Assembly: GCA_964448935.1 (NCBI GenBank)
Contig: CAYVBE010000024.1
Coordinates: 1-32,414 of the forward strand
From: CAYVBE01 sp964448935
GTDB lineage: Bacteria; Planctomycetota; Brocadiia; SM23-32
Reading direction: 5' to 3'
Length of the DNA stretch: 32,414 nucleotides
In this document: piece by piece, positions 1 to 5,997 of the stretch
Position numbering within the stretch: position 1 is the stretch's first letter
Layout: every line of letters begins with the position of its first letter
Notes under the pieces: model-generated
What the model saw: only the letters and a program-made list of their open reading frames with translations
Database searches by the model: none
Told to the model about the DNA's origin: nothing
Program-made: the position numbers and the translations under genes

Positions 1-2
1 TG

Positions 3-1382
3 AAGCGCGAGACCTGCCCGGACGGGAGCAAGGACGAGAACGTGTTCGACATCCGCCAGGGCGTCGCCATAGCGTTTTTTGTGAAGAGGGGGGAGGAAAG
101 CGGCCCCGCCAGTGTTCGGAAACAGGACCTCCGGGGGCTGCGGCGGGCGAAGTACAAGTGGTTGGCCGGCAATGATGTGGCCTCAACCGAGTGGGAGGAA
201 ATTGCGCCGAAATCCGGCTTTTACCTTTACGTCACGCGTGATGAGACCGCGCTCGAGCGCTACAGGGAATTCGTCCGGGTGACCGATCTTTTTCCGGTGC
301 ACAGCGTGGGGATCGTTACGTCCCGGGACAGGTTTGTAATAGATTTTGATCGAGAAGCTCTGGAGCGCCGCATACGCCAATTCCGTGACGCAAACATCCC
401 TGACGGGTTTTTGCGCCAGTCCTTCGGGCTAAAGGACAAGCCAAACTGGAGTCTGTCCGAGGCGCGCGCTTCAGTCATGACCGACGATCAATGGAGCGCC
501 AGGATTCAGCCCTGTCTGTACCGCCCGTTTGACGTTCGCTGGTTGTTCTATCACCCGGCGCTCGTCGAACGCGGCCGTGAAGACGTAATGCGCCATATGC
601 TTGGAAGTGACAATATCGCGTTGATCGTCCCCAGGCAGAATAAGGACGAGTTCGGCGCGTATGTCACGCGAACCATCGGAACTCATAAGACGGTTGTGGT
701 GTACGACATCAACTATTACTTGCCCCTTTACCTGCACCCGAATGCCAATGGGAACGGCGTGTTGGCTTCCCTGAATACGCCCGGGAATGGTATCCCTAAT
801 CTGAGCGGTGAAGTGTTGGCGGGATTGGGTGGCGCCTATGGCCGTGAACCGACTCCGGAGCGGGTTTTTTACTACATTTACACTGTTCTTTACGCGTCCC
901 ACTACCGGGAGAAATACCGCCAGTTCCTGAAGATGGATTTCCCGAGGATCCCGTTCACGGCTGATGGGGAAGTCTTCCGCGCCATGGCGGAACTCGGCGA
1001 GCGGCTGGTAGGATTGCACCTGCTCGATTCCTCCGAACTCGACCCGCCGCTCGCCCGCTTCGAGGGCGACGGTGACAACACGGTCGCCCGGCGGAAAGCG
1101 GACGGCTTCCGCTACGACTCCCACGCGGAGCGGATGTACATTAACGGGACCCAGTACTTCGGGCCCGTGCCGCCAGAGCTTTGGGAGTACCGCATCGGCG
1201 GCTACCAGGTGCTGCACAAGTGGCTGAAGGACCGCAAGGAACGCCAGCTCCACAGCGACGACATCCGCACCTACTGCCGCATCGTCACCGCCCTCCGGAA
1301 AACCATCGAAATCCAGGAAGAAATAGACGCCCTCTACCCCCGCGTCGAAGAAGACATAGTGGAACTCGATCTGTCCTCGTGA
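3..1382 (+). CDS. Type ISP restriction-modification enzyme, C-terminal part (5' end outside window)
   Basis: The frame is open from base 3 and the residues before the first possible GTG (42) already fit the family, so this is the C-terminal ~459 residues of a larger protein. Type ISP enzymes are single polypeptides with nuclease, helicase, N6-adenine methyltransferase and target-recognition domains; what remains here would be the end of the methyltransferase and the target-recognition/C-terminal region. Recognisable blocks are VFDIRQGVAIAFFVK at the start, YRPFDVRWLFYHPALVERGR (about nt 519-578), ERVFYYIYTVLYASHYREKY (about nt 858-917), and the closing RIGGYQVLHKWLKDRKER followed by a helical tail. 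Function: DNA recognition and modification in defence against foreign DNA. The gene ends exactly where a truncated dehydrogenase begins, suggesting arrival by recombination. Family call is by motif memory; sequence specificity cannot be read. Confidence 0.85.
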   Translation, partial: KRETCPDGSKDENVFDIRQGVAIAFFVKRGEESGPASVRKQDLRGLRRAKYKWLAGNDVASTEWEEIAPKSGFYLYVTRDETALERYREFVRVTDLFPVHSVGIVTSRDRFVIDFDREALERRIRQFRDANIPDGFLRQSFGLKDKPNWSLSEARASVMTDDQWSARIQPCLYRPFDVRWLFYHPALVERGREDVMRHMLGSDNIALIVPRQNKDEFGAYVTRTIGTHKTVVVYDINYYLPLYLHPNANGNGVLASLNTPGNGIPNLSGEVLAGLGGAYGREPTPERVFYYIYTVLYASHYREKYRQFLKMDFPRIPFTADGEVFRAMAELGERLVGLHLLDSSELDPPLARFEGDGDNTVARRKADGFRYDSHAERMYINGTQYFGPVPPELWEYRIGGYQVLHKWLKDRKERQLHSDDIRTYCRIVTALRKTIEIQEEIDALYPRVEEDIVELDLSS

Positions 1383-1383
1383 G

Positions 1384-1571
1384 GTCGCAGGACGGCTCCC
1401 GGGCCGCGCCCGTGCGCGCCAACGGCATCCTGCCCGGCACGATTGACATCTCGCTCTACGGGCGAAAGGGCGGCGCCGCCGACCGCGAGAGCTGGGAGCC
1501 CCGCGCCAGTTCGCATCAGGTTTTCGGTCGCATGGGCTCGCCCGACGAGATGGCCGGCGCGACCTGCTTCC
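1384..1571 (+). pseudogene. SDR-family oxidoreductase remnant, part 1 (C-terminal region before insertion)
   Basis: Reading the frame of base 1532 gives VRANGILPGTID, then LYGRKGGAADRESWEPRAS and HQVFGRMGSPDEMAGATCF. This is the familiar C-terminal third of a short-chain dehydrogenase/reductase (the R-V-N-x-I-x-P-G block after the YxxxK helix, then the G-R-x-G-x-P-x-E-M-A block). The catalytic Ser-Tyr-Lys and the NAD(P)-binding N-terminus are absent: homology starts within a few bases of the upstream restriction gene's stop. Reading continues to an accidental stop at 1589-1591 inside the inserted element. The gene is therefore truncated at its 5' end and interrupted at its 3' end, and cannot make an active enzyme. 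It was probably the sugar or sugar-acid dehydrogenase of the dgoD operon. Confidence 0.75.
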
Positions 1572-1887
1572 CAGTGGTCTATAACAATTGATCTTTGCGG
1601 TTCAGAACTATGCTGGTGAGGTCAATTCAAGGCGCGGCGACAAAGCCGACCTTCTTGGTCCCTGCGGAGCCGCAACGCAGAAGTGGCCCACCAGCGTGGC
1701 TCCCCAAGGGCCGGGCGGCGGCACGCCATCTGCTATGTTGCGCTTCGTCGCCGATCCGTCAGGATCGCATCCGTCAGGATCGCATCCGTCAGGATCGCAT
1801 CCGTCAGGGTCGCCTCCTCACCGCGCCTTGCATCTGGCCCACCGGCGCTCCGGCTGAACCCCAAGAATCAACTGTTACAGACCACTG
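1572..1887. mobile_element. Non-autonomous MITE-like insertion with terminal inverted repeats
   Basis: About 315 bp separate two collinear halves of an SDR gene. The left end (1572-1595) begins CAGTGGTCTATAACA; the right end (1863-1887), reverse-complemented, begins CAGTGGTCTGTAACA. Over 24-25 bases the ends differ by two substitutions and one single-base indel. No ORF inside resembles a transposase, so mobility would need an enzyme in trans. The interior holds four copies of a 15-bp tandem repeat (1754-1813). The exact boundary and target duplication are unclear because the terminal bases can be assigned to either side; CTTCC left and CCTCC right is the closest candidate direct repeat. The family is not recognised. 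Confidence 0.7.
1754..1813. repeat. 4 x 15-bp tandem repeat inside the inserted element
   Basis: The unit ATCCGTCAGGATCGC occurs at 1754-1768, 1769-1783, 1784-1798 and 1799-1813; the last copy has one A-to-G change. Each unit holds a small inverted repeat, ATCC-GTCA-GGAT. There are no spacers, so it is not a CRISPR. The length is a multiple of three, so it reads as repeated pentapeptides in shadow frames, but nothing supports translation. Confidence 0.9.
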
Positions 1888-1982
1888 CCTCCGACGACGC
1901 GTCCTTCGTCAACGGCGCGACACTGGTCGCCGACGGCGGCCTGCTCTGCACACTGGGAGATGGACTGCATGAAGATCACTGA
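1887..1982 (+). pseudogene. SDR-family oxidoreductase remnant, part 2 (C-terminal end after insertion)
   Basis: After the right inverted repeat the reading resumes as ASDDASFVNGATLVADGGLL, the universal C-terminal motif of SDR enzymes (S-x-x-x-x-F-x-x-G-x-x-x-x-x-D-G-G). It ends with CTLGDGLHEDH and a TGA at 1980-1982. Joined to part 1 it restores a normal SDR C-terminus. The last codons overlap the start of dgoD (1969), a translationally coupled arrangement showing that the intact dehydrogenase once headed the dgoD operon. Confidence 0.75.
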
Positions 1983-3084
1983 GCTGGAGACGCTGTTCGT
2001 CAGGCCGCGCTGGCTGTTTCTGAAGATGCATACCGACACGGACATCGTGGGCTGGGGCGAGCCGATCGTCGAGGGCTGGTCGCGGACCGTGGCCGCGGCG
2101 GTCGAGGAGATGGGCCGGTACCTGATCGGTAAAGACCCGCGCCGCATCGAGGACCACTGGCAGGCCATCTACCGGGGCGGGTTCTACCGCGGCGGACCCG
2201 TGCTGACCAGCGCCCTGAGCGGCATCGAGCAGGCCATGTGGGACATCAAGGGCAAGGCCCTGGGCGTGCCCGTCTACGAGCTGCTCGGCGGGTCGGTGCG
2301 CGACAGGATACGCGTTTACGGGCACGTGGGGTGGTCCGACCGGGAGTCCTACCTGGAGCCGAAGACGCCGGACGCGGCCGCCGGGTTCACGGTGGTCAAA
2401 ACCGCGCTGTTCCAGGCGGTGCAGTTCGTCGAGCCGCCGTCCTTCGTGGAGGAGGTGGCGCGCCGCATGGCGGACCTGCGGGAGACGTTCGGAAACGAGG
2501 TGGACATCGGGGTGGACTTCCATGGGCGGGTGGGCCCGACGATGGCCATCGAGCTGGCCGAGGCGCTCGAGCCCTACGGGCCGATGTTCATCGAGGAGCC
2601 CGTGCTGCCGGGCAACGTGGACGCCCTGGCACGGGTGGCGCGCAGCACGAGCATCCCCGTGGCCACCGGCGAGCGTCTGTTCACGCGCTGGGCCTTCCGC
2701 GAGGTGCTGGAGAAGGAGGCGGCGGCCATCCTGCAGCCGGACCTCAGCCACGCGGGGGGCATCTGGGAGGTGCGCAAGATAGCCGCCATGGCCGAGCCCT
2801 ACTACGCCGCCATCGCCCCGCACTGCCCGCTGGGGCCGATCAGCCTGGCCGCCGCGCTGCAGGTGGACGCCTGCACACCGAACTTCGTCGCGCAGGAGCA
2901 CGTCAACCTGGGCGCCGGATACCTGAAAGAGCCCTTCACCATCGAGGACGGCTGCATCCCGCTGCCCACATGCCCCGGCCTGGGCATCCAGGTGGACGAG
3001 GAAGCGGTGCGGGAGAAGACCTACGACGGCACCTGGGACAACCCCCGGCTCAGGCACGAAGACGGCGCCGTAGCGGATTGGTGA
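1969..3084 (+). CDS. dgoD: D-galactonate dehydratase (enolase superfamily)
   Basis: Converts D-galactonate to 2-dehydro-3-deoxy-D-galactonate with Mg2+ in the De Ley-Doudoroff route; cytoplasmic. The 371-residue product matches the family along its whole length: opening MKITELETLFVRPRW, capping-domain block YRGGFYRGGPVLTSALSGI, C-terminus RHEDGAVADW. With ATG 1969 the metal ligands fall at D183, E209 and E235 and the catalytic histidines at H185 and H285, the same numbers as E. coli DgoD. That supports this start over ATG 1960; GGGAG at 1955-1959 is also well spaced for 1969. It overlaps the tail of the broken SDR gene, its former operon partner. The upstream promoter was probably lost or replaced when the 5' region was rearranged. 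The PfkB kinase at 3942-4988 is the likely next enzyme. Galactonate is the best substrate call; another sugar acid of the mandelate-racemase family remains possible. Confidence 0.9.
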   Translation: MKITELETLFVRPRWLFLKMHTDTDIVGWGEPIVEGWSRTVAAAVEEMGRYLIGKDPRRIEDHWQAIYRGGFYRGGPVLTSALSGIEQAMWDIKGKALGVPVYELLGGSVRDRIRVYGHVGWSDRESYLEPKTPDAAAGFTVVKTALFQAVQFVEPPSFVEEVARRMADLRETFGNEVDIGVDFHGRVGPTMAIELAEALEPYGPMFIEEPVLPGNVDALARVARSTSIPVATGERLFTRWAFREVLEKEAAAILQPDLSHAGGIWEVRKIAAMAEPYYAAIAPHCPLGPISLAAALQVDACTPNFVAQEHVNLGAGYLKEPFTIEDGCIPLPTCPGLGIQVDEEAVREKTYDGTWDNPRLRHEDGAVADW

Positions 3085-3099
3085 GAGGTTGGACGGCAG

Positions 3100-3163
3100 A
3101 CGGCGGCAGGCGAGGGCGCCTGCCCCACACAGGCACGATGCCCTGTGTGTGCCGCCGTTGCCG
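3100..3163. repeat. Structured REP-like element, copy 1
   Basis: A 64-bp element nearly identical to 3838-3899 in the same orientation. It can fold as an outer stem ACGGCGGCA/TGCCGCCGT enclosing two hairpins: GGCAGGCG-AGGG-CGCCTGCC and CACACAGG/CCTGTGTG (outer stem and first hairpin share four bases). The two copies differ by a CG/GC swap in the second loop and two extra bases (TG). They lie on either side of the RAYT transposase gene, as expected of REP sequences served by that enzyme. Being 3' of dgoD, it could also stabilise or end that transcript. Confidence 0.8.
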
Positions 3164-3190
3164 GTGTGGCATAGCCGGGCCGCTCTCTGA

Positions 3191-3236
3191 GGGGCTGGGA
3201 AGAATGCTGGCGGATTCTTTATGGTTTCCCGGCCCC
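3191..3236 (+). terminator. Stem-loop downstream of dgoD, possible terminator or repeat-related hairpin
   Basis: GGGGCTGGGAA (3191-3201) pairs with TTCCCGGCCCC (3226-3236): an 11-bp stem with one G-U wobble in RNA. The loop holds a smaller AGAAT/ATTCT stem (3201-3205 with 3214-3218). No T-run follows, so Rho-independent termination is uncertain. It sits between dgoD and the RAYT start. Confidence 0.35.
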
Positions 3237-3275
3237 ATGTAATTGCCGCGCGTTCCCCGAAACTGGAGTTTGCCT

Positions 3276-3761
3276 GTGGATAAAGCTGACAGCGAGAAAC
3301 CACCAGCTAAGTCCCTGAAGGCCGAATACCCTCGCCGACTGCCCCACCTCCAGTCCTACAGAAAACCTATATCGCTGACGTTCAACACAATGGACCGCTG
3401 GCAACTGCCCGGGTGCGTGCGCGATGCCGTCCTGGACCATTGCCTGCACGACCACGGCATTAAGATCCACGTGCACGGTGCAGTCGTGATGCCCGATCAT
3501 GTTCACATGGTGTTTACCCCCCTTGAGGACGGAGAGGGAAGGACCTATGGCCTGCACGAAATCACCCACGGCATCAAAGGCGCGTCATCGCACAGCGTCA
3601 ATCCCGCGCTGGGGCGCAGAGGGACACTCTGGCAGGATGAGTCCTTCGATCACGTGCTGCGTAGCGATGAGTCTCTTCGTCGGGCCGTGAACTACATCTG
3701 CCGCAATCCCGTTCGCAAGGGGCTTGTCGAAAAGGTGGATGATTATCGGTGGCTATGGTGA
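3276..3761 (+). CDS. REP-associated tyrosine transposase (RAYT, Y1/HUH family)
   Basis: Small HUH endonuclease of the IS200-like Y1 transposase superfamily; RAYTs nick single-stranded REP hairpins and are thought to drive their spread. The 161-residue product carries the metal-binding HUH motif in VMPDHVHMVF (H75-V-H77) and the catalytic tyrosine in NYICRNPVRKGL (Y140). The segment LWQDESFDHVLRSDESL is also typical of the family, and the length is normal. I chose GTG 3276 because GGAG (3265-3268) precedes it by seven bases; an upstream TTG at 3243 would add 11 residues without a ribosome site. Two copies of a 62-64 bp structured repeat flank the gene, consistent with a domesticated single-copy RAYT and its cognate repeats. 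It converges on the kinase gene at 3942. Confidence 0.9.
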   Translation: MDKADSEKPPAKSLKAEYPRRLPHLQSYRKPISLTFNTMDRWQLPGCVRDAVLDHCLHDHGIKIHVHGAVVMPDHVHMVFTPLEDGEGRTYGLHEITHGIKGASSHSVNPALGRRGTLWQDESFDHVLRSDESLRRAVNYICRNPVRKGLVEKVDDYRWLW

Positions 3762-3837
3762 GAGTGGATCGAGGGAAAAGGTGATCGGCCGGACTGAGGA
3801 GCTTTGGTGCAACACGGGGTTTTTCGGGTGTCGGTAA

Positions 3838-3899
3838 ACGGCGGCAGGCGAGGGCGCCTGCCCCACACAGGCAGCATGCCCTGTGTGCCGCCGTTGCCG
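3838..3899. repeat. Structured REP-like element, copy 2
   Basis: A 62-bp copy of the element at 3100-3163, same orientation, with the same three potential stems. It lies between the convergent 3' ends of the RAYT gene and the minus-strand kinase gene, where it could also act as a bidirectional transcription barrier. The surrounding non-coding stretch (3762-3941) shows nothing else. Confidence 0.8.
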
Positions 3900-3941
3900 T
3901 TCCGGCCGGGACCTTGGTTGCGGTCGCTCCGGATCCGCCAC

Positions 3942-4988
3942 TCACCGCGATATGCGCGCGGTGCCGCCGCCCATTATGCCTCGGGCCTCGGTCTCGGTGG
4001 CCCAGTTGATGTCGCCGGGGAAGGTGTGGGCCAGGGCGCTGTAGGCGGCGCCGAACCGGCATATCTCCTCCGTCGGCCAGCCCTGCAACATGCCGTAGAT
4101 GATGGAGGAGGCGAAGCTGTCGCCGCCGCCGACGCGGTCCACCAGCTCCAGGTCCTCGTAGACGCGGCTCAGGTGGACCTGCTCGCCGTCGTAGAGGAGC
4201 GTGCGCCAGTCGTTGAGCAGGCCGCTCTTGGCGTTCCGCAGGGTGGTGCCGACCATCCGCACTGCCGGGAAGCGCTCCATGGCCTCGCGCGCCACCTCCT
4301 CGTAGCTGCCGGGGTCCAGGCTGGAGTAGTCCTCGCCGGTGCCGGCGGCCTTGATGCCCAGGCACTTCTCGAAGTCCTCCTCGTTGCCCAGCAGCACCTC
4401 GACGTAGGGCACCACGCGTGCGTTGACCTCCTGCGCCTCCTCCGGCGTCCAGAGCTTGCCGCGGTAGTTGAGGTCATAGCTGATGCAGACGCCGAGGTCG
4501 GAGGCGGTCTCGAAGAGTTCGAGCACCGTGTCCGCCAGCGTGTCGGAGAGGGCTGGCGTGATGCCGGTGCTGTGCAGCCAGCGGCAGCCGTCCAGCAGTT
4601 CCTCCCAGTCCACCATGTCGGGCGTCATGCCGCTGACGGCGCTGTGGCCGCGGTCGTAGGTGACCGAGCTGGCGCGCGGGCCGGCGCCCGTTTCCAGGTG
4701 GTAGAAACCGTTGCGCACCCGGCCGACGCCGTCGAACGGTTCCCAGACGATGCGGCTGACGTCCACGCCGTGCCGGCGGGCGTGGGCGGCGATGACGCGT
4801 CCGGACCAGTTGTCCACCAGTCGGCTGACCCACCCGGTGCGCAGGCCGAGCCGGGAGACGTTCACCGCCACGTTCCACTCCGCGCCACCGACGGACATCT
4901 CCAGCGTCTCGGCCTGCTCCAGCCGCATGTGGTCCGGAGAGGTGAGGCGTATCATGGCTTCACCGAAAGTTATCAGATCGCAGTCCAT
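3942..4988 (-). CDS. PfkB-family sugar kinase, probable 2-dehydro-3-deoxygluconokinase/galactonokinase
   Basis: Phosphorylates 2-keto-3-deoxy sugar acids with ATP, the step after DgoD; cytoplasmic. The 348-residue product has the ribokinase-fold marks: DLITFGEAMIRL at the N-terminus, the substrate-side glycine motif GGAEWNVAVNVSRLGLRTG, ISYDLNYRGKLW in the middle, and the anion-hole/catalytic-base motif DRVGGGDSFASS with D290 as base. The R-V-G-G-G-D form (rather than T-G-A-G-D) still fits KDG kinases. ATG 4988 follows an AGGAGG ribosome site. It converges on the RAYT gene and diverges from the Fe-S protein gene, so it is transcribed apart from dgoD, probably from the promoter at 5024-5052. 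The PfkB fold is certain; the galactonate-pathway substrate is inferred from proximity to dgoD. Fructokinase or another sugar kinase is the alternative. Confidence 0.8.
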   Translation of the reverse strand: MDCDLITFGEAMIRLTSPDHMRLEQAETLEMSVGGAEWNVAVNVSRLGLRTGWVSRLVDNWSGRVIAAHARRHGVDVSRIVWEPFDGVGRVRNGFYHLETGAGPRASSVTYDRGHSAVSGMTPDMVDWEELLDGCRWLHSTGITPALSDTLADTVLELFETASDLGVCISYDLNYRGKLWTPEEAQEVNARVVPYVEVLLGNEEDFEKCLGIKAAGTGEDYSSLDPGSYEEVAREAMERFPAVRMVGTTLRNAKSGLLNDWRTLLYDGEQVHLSRVYEDLELVDRVGGGDSFASSIIYGMLQGWPTEEICRFGAAYSALAHTFPGDINWATETEARGIMGGGTARISR

Positions 4989-5023
4989 TTCCGTGTCCTC
5001 CTCTTAAGTTTGGCTTACCGTGA

Positions 5024-5052
5024 AACATACCGCGCGCCCGCCGCGCCGTCAA
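5024..5052 (-). promoter_or_regulatory. Predicted sigma-70 promoter for the PfkB kinase gene
   Basis: On the minus strand TTGACG (5052-5047) is separated by 17 bases from TATGTT (5029-5024), about 35 bases upstream of the ATG at 4988. Five of six -35 bases and four of six -10 bases match consensus. Confidence 0.5.
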
Positions 5053-5138
5053 ACGGGCGGGGGCGTCACCCGGTGCTGGCAGGTGGACGGCGGATGGACT
5101 ACAATGCCGCCCGACGGAGGACTCCACACGAGGTCGAG

Positions 5139-5807
5139 ATGGACCTGCTGAGGGAATACCTGCTGGACTGCGGGGCCGGGCTCGTAGGCTACGCGGACCT
5201 GAATGCGTTGCCCGACGGGGTGCACGACGGCTTACCGCACGCGGTCTCCATTGCAGTTGCCGTTCCGGCGGAGTCGGTGGCCGCCATGGTGCGGAAAGGG
5301 CACCGGTTCGCCCACCCGGACAGCGCCCTCTACTCGGCCCTGATGACCTTCGGCGGCATGGCGGCTCGCTTTCTGGAAGACCGGGGGCATCGGGCCGAGG
5401 TGGAGCACGTCACGCGCCAGGCCGATGTTTCGCACAAGGCAGTTGCCACGCTGGCCGGGCTGGGTTGGGTGGGGAAGTGCAACCTGCTGGTGACCCCCGA
5501 ATACGGCTCGGCGGTGCGGCTGGTCTCCGTCCTCACCGACGCGGATCTGCCCACCGGCGAGCCGGTGGCCGAGTCCCGCTGCGGCGACTGCGACGAGTGC
5601 GTCGAGGAGTGCCCCGTGGACGCGCCGAACGGGCAGCACTGGAGTCCGGAGGGCTCACGCGATGACTACTTCGACTGGCGCGCCTGCCGGGACTACAAGC
5701 AGGAGCTTCAATCCCGCAGCCCGGCGCTGAGCTGCGGCGTCTGCATGGGTGTCTGCCCGTGGACGCGCGCCTATGTGGCCGGGACAGGGCGTGCCCCTGC
5801 CGGATGA
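5139..5807 (+). CDS. QueG-like protein with two [4Fe-4S] clusters, short form
   Basis: The 222-residue product resembles the central and C-terminal parts of epoxyqueuosine reductase-like proteins. It has GYADL near the start, a DUF1730-like block (HKAVATLAGLGWVGKCNLLV), and two ferredoxin-type cysteine clusters: C148-x2-C151-x2-C154-x3-C158-P, then C199-x2-C202-x3-C206-P, with an additional C183. True QueG proteins are about 350-380 residues and reduce epoxyqueuosine in tRNA with cobalamin. This one is far shorter, so electron transfer or reductive-dehalogenase-like redox chemistry is as likely as tRNA modification. ATG 5139 follows GAGGTCGAG and matches where homologues begin; ATG 5095 would add 14-15 residues of unlikely sequence. 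It diverges from the kinase gene, with no evident functional link to its neighbours. Confidence 0.7.
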   Translation: MDLLREYLLDCGAGLVGYADLNALPDGVHDGLPHAVSIAVAVPAESVAAMVRKGHRFAHPDSALYSALMTFGGMAARFLEDRGHRAEVEHVTRQADVSHKAVATLAGLGWVGKCNLLVTPEYGSAVRLVSVLTDADLPTGEPVAESRCGDCDECVEECPVDAPNGQHWSPEGSRDDYFDWRACRDYKQELQSRSPALSCGVCMGVCPWTRAYVAGTGRAPAG

Positions 5808-5859
5808 GGCGCTCTGAAAGGGTCGGCCGGCCTCGCGGCGTCTCCCAGAGGCCTTCGGT

Positions 5860-5879
5860 GCCGGGCGGTTCGCACCGGC
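5860..5879 (+). terminator. GC-rich hairpin after the Fe-S protein gene, possible terminator
   Basis: GCCGGGCG (5860-5867) and CGC-A-CCGGC (5871-5879) form an eight-pair stem with one bulged A and a GTT loop. Only a weak T-rich stretch (ATCATTT) follows. It separates the Fe-S gene from the promoter at 5895. Confidence 0.3.
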
Positions 5880-5894
5880 GGACAATCATTTGCC

Positions 5895-5923
5895 TTGACA
5901 GGCTCTCCCGCTCTGGGTAATTT
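5895..5923 (+). promoter_or_regulatory. Predicted sigma-70 promoter at the head of the polysaccharide gene run
   Basis: A perfect TTGACA (5895-5900), 17-base spacer and TAATTT (5918-5923) lie about 75 bases before the ATG at 5998. The downstream genes are all on the plus strand and mostly tightly packed, so this could drive a long transcript. The -10 box matches only three of six consensus bases. Confidence 0.5.
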
Positions 5924-5997
5924 ACACGTGTCACAATTCAGGGTGGAGTTCTGGGAACGTGGGCCGGATTGAGCCGTTGAACGGGGAAGGGCGCAGA

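Noticed and set aside
42..44. GTG as true start of the restriction-modification gene
   Set aside because: The frame is open and family-like upstream to the window edge, so the real start lies outside.
1754..1813. Possible CRISPR array
   Set aside because: The 15-bp units are directly adjacent with no spacers.
1588..1982. Small plus-strand reading frames inside the inserted element
   Set aside because: They are produced by the 15-bp tandem repeat (SGSHP or RIRQD pentapeptides) and by run-through into the SDR remnant; no ribosome site or known domain.
2238..3242. Plus-strand frame overlapping dgoD and copy 1 of the repeat
   Set aside because: Arg/Gly-rich out-of-frame shadow of dgoD.
3804..5138. 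N-terminal extension of the Fe-S protein frame back to 3804
   Set aside because: It runs antisense through the PfkB kinase gene and REP copy 2. Homology starts at 5139.
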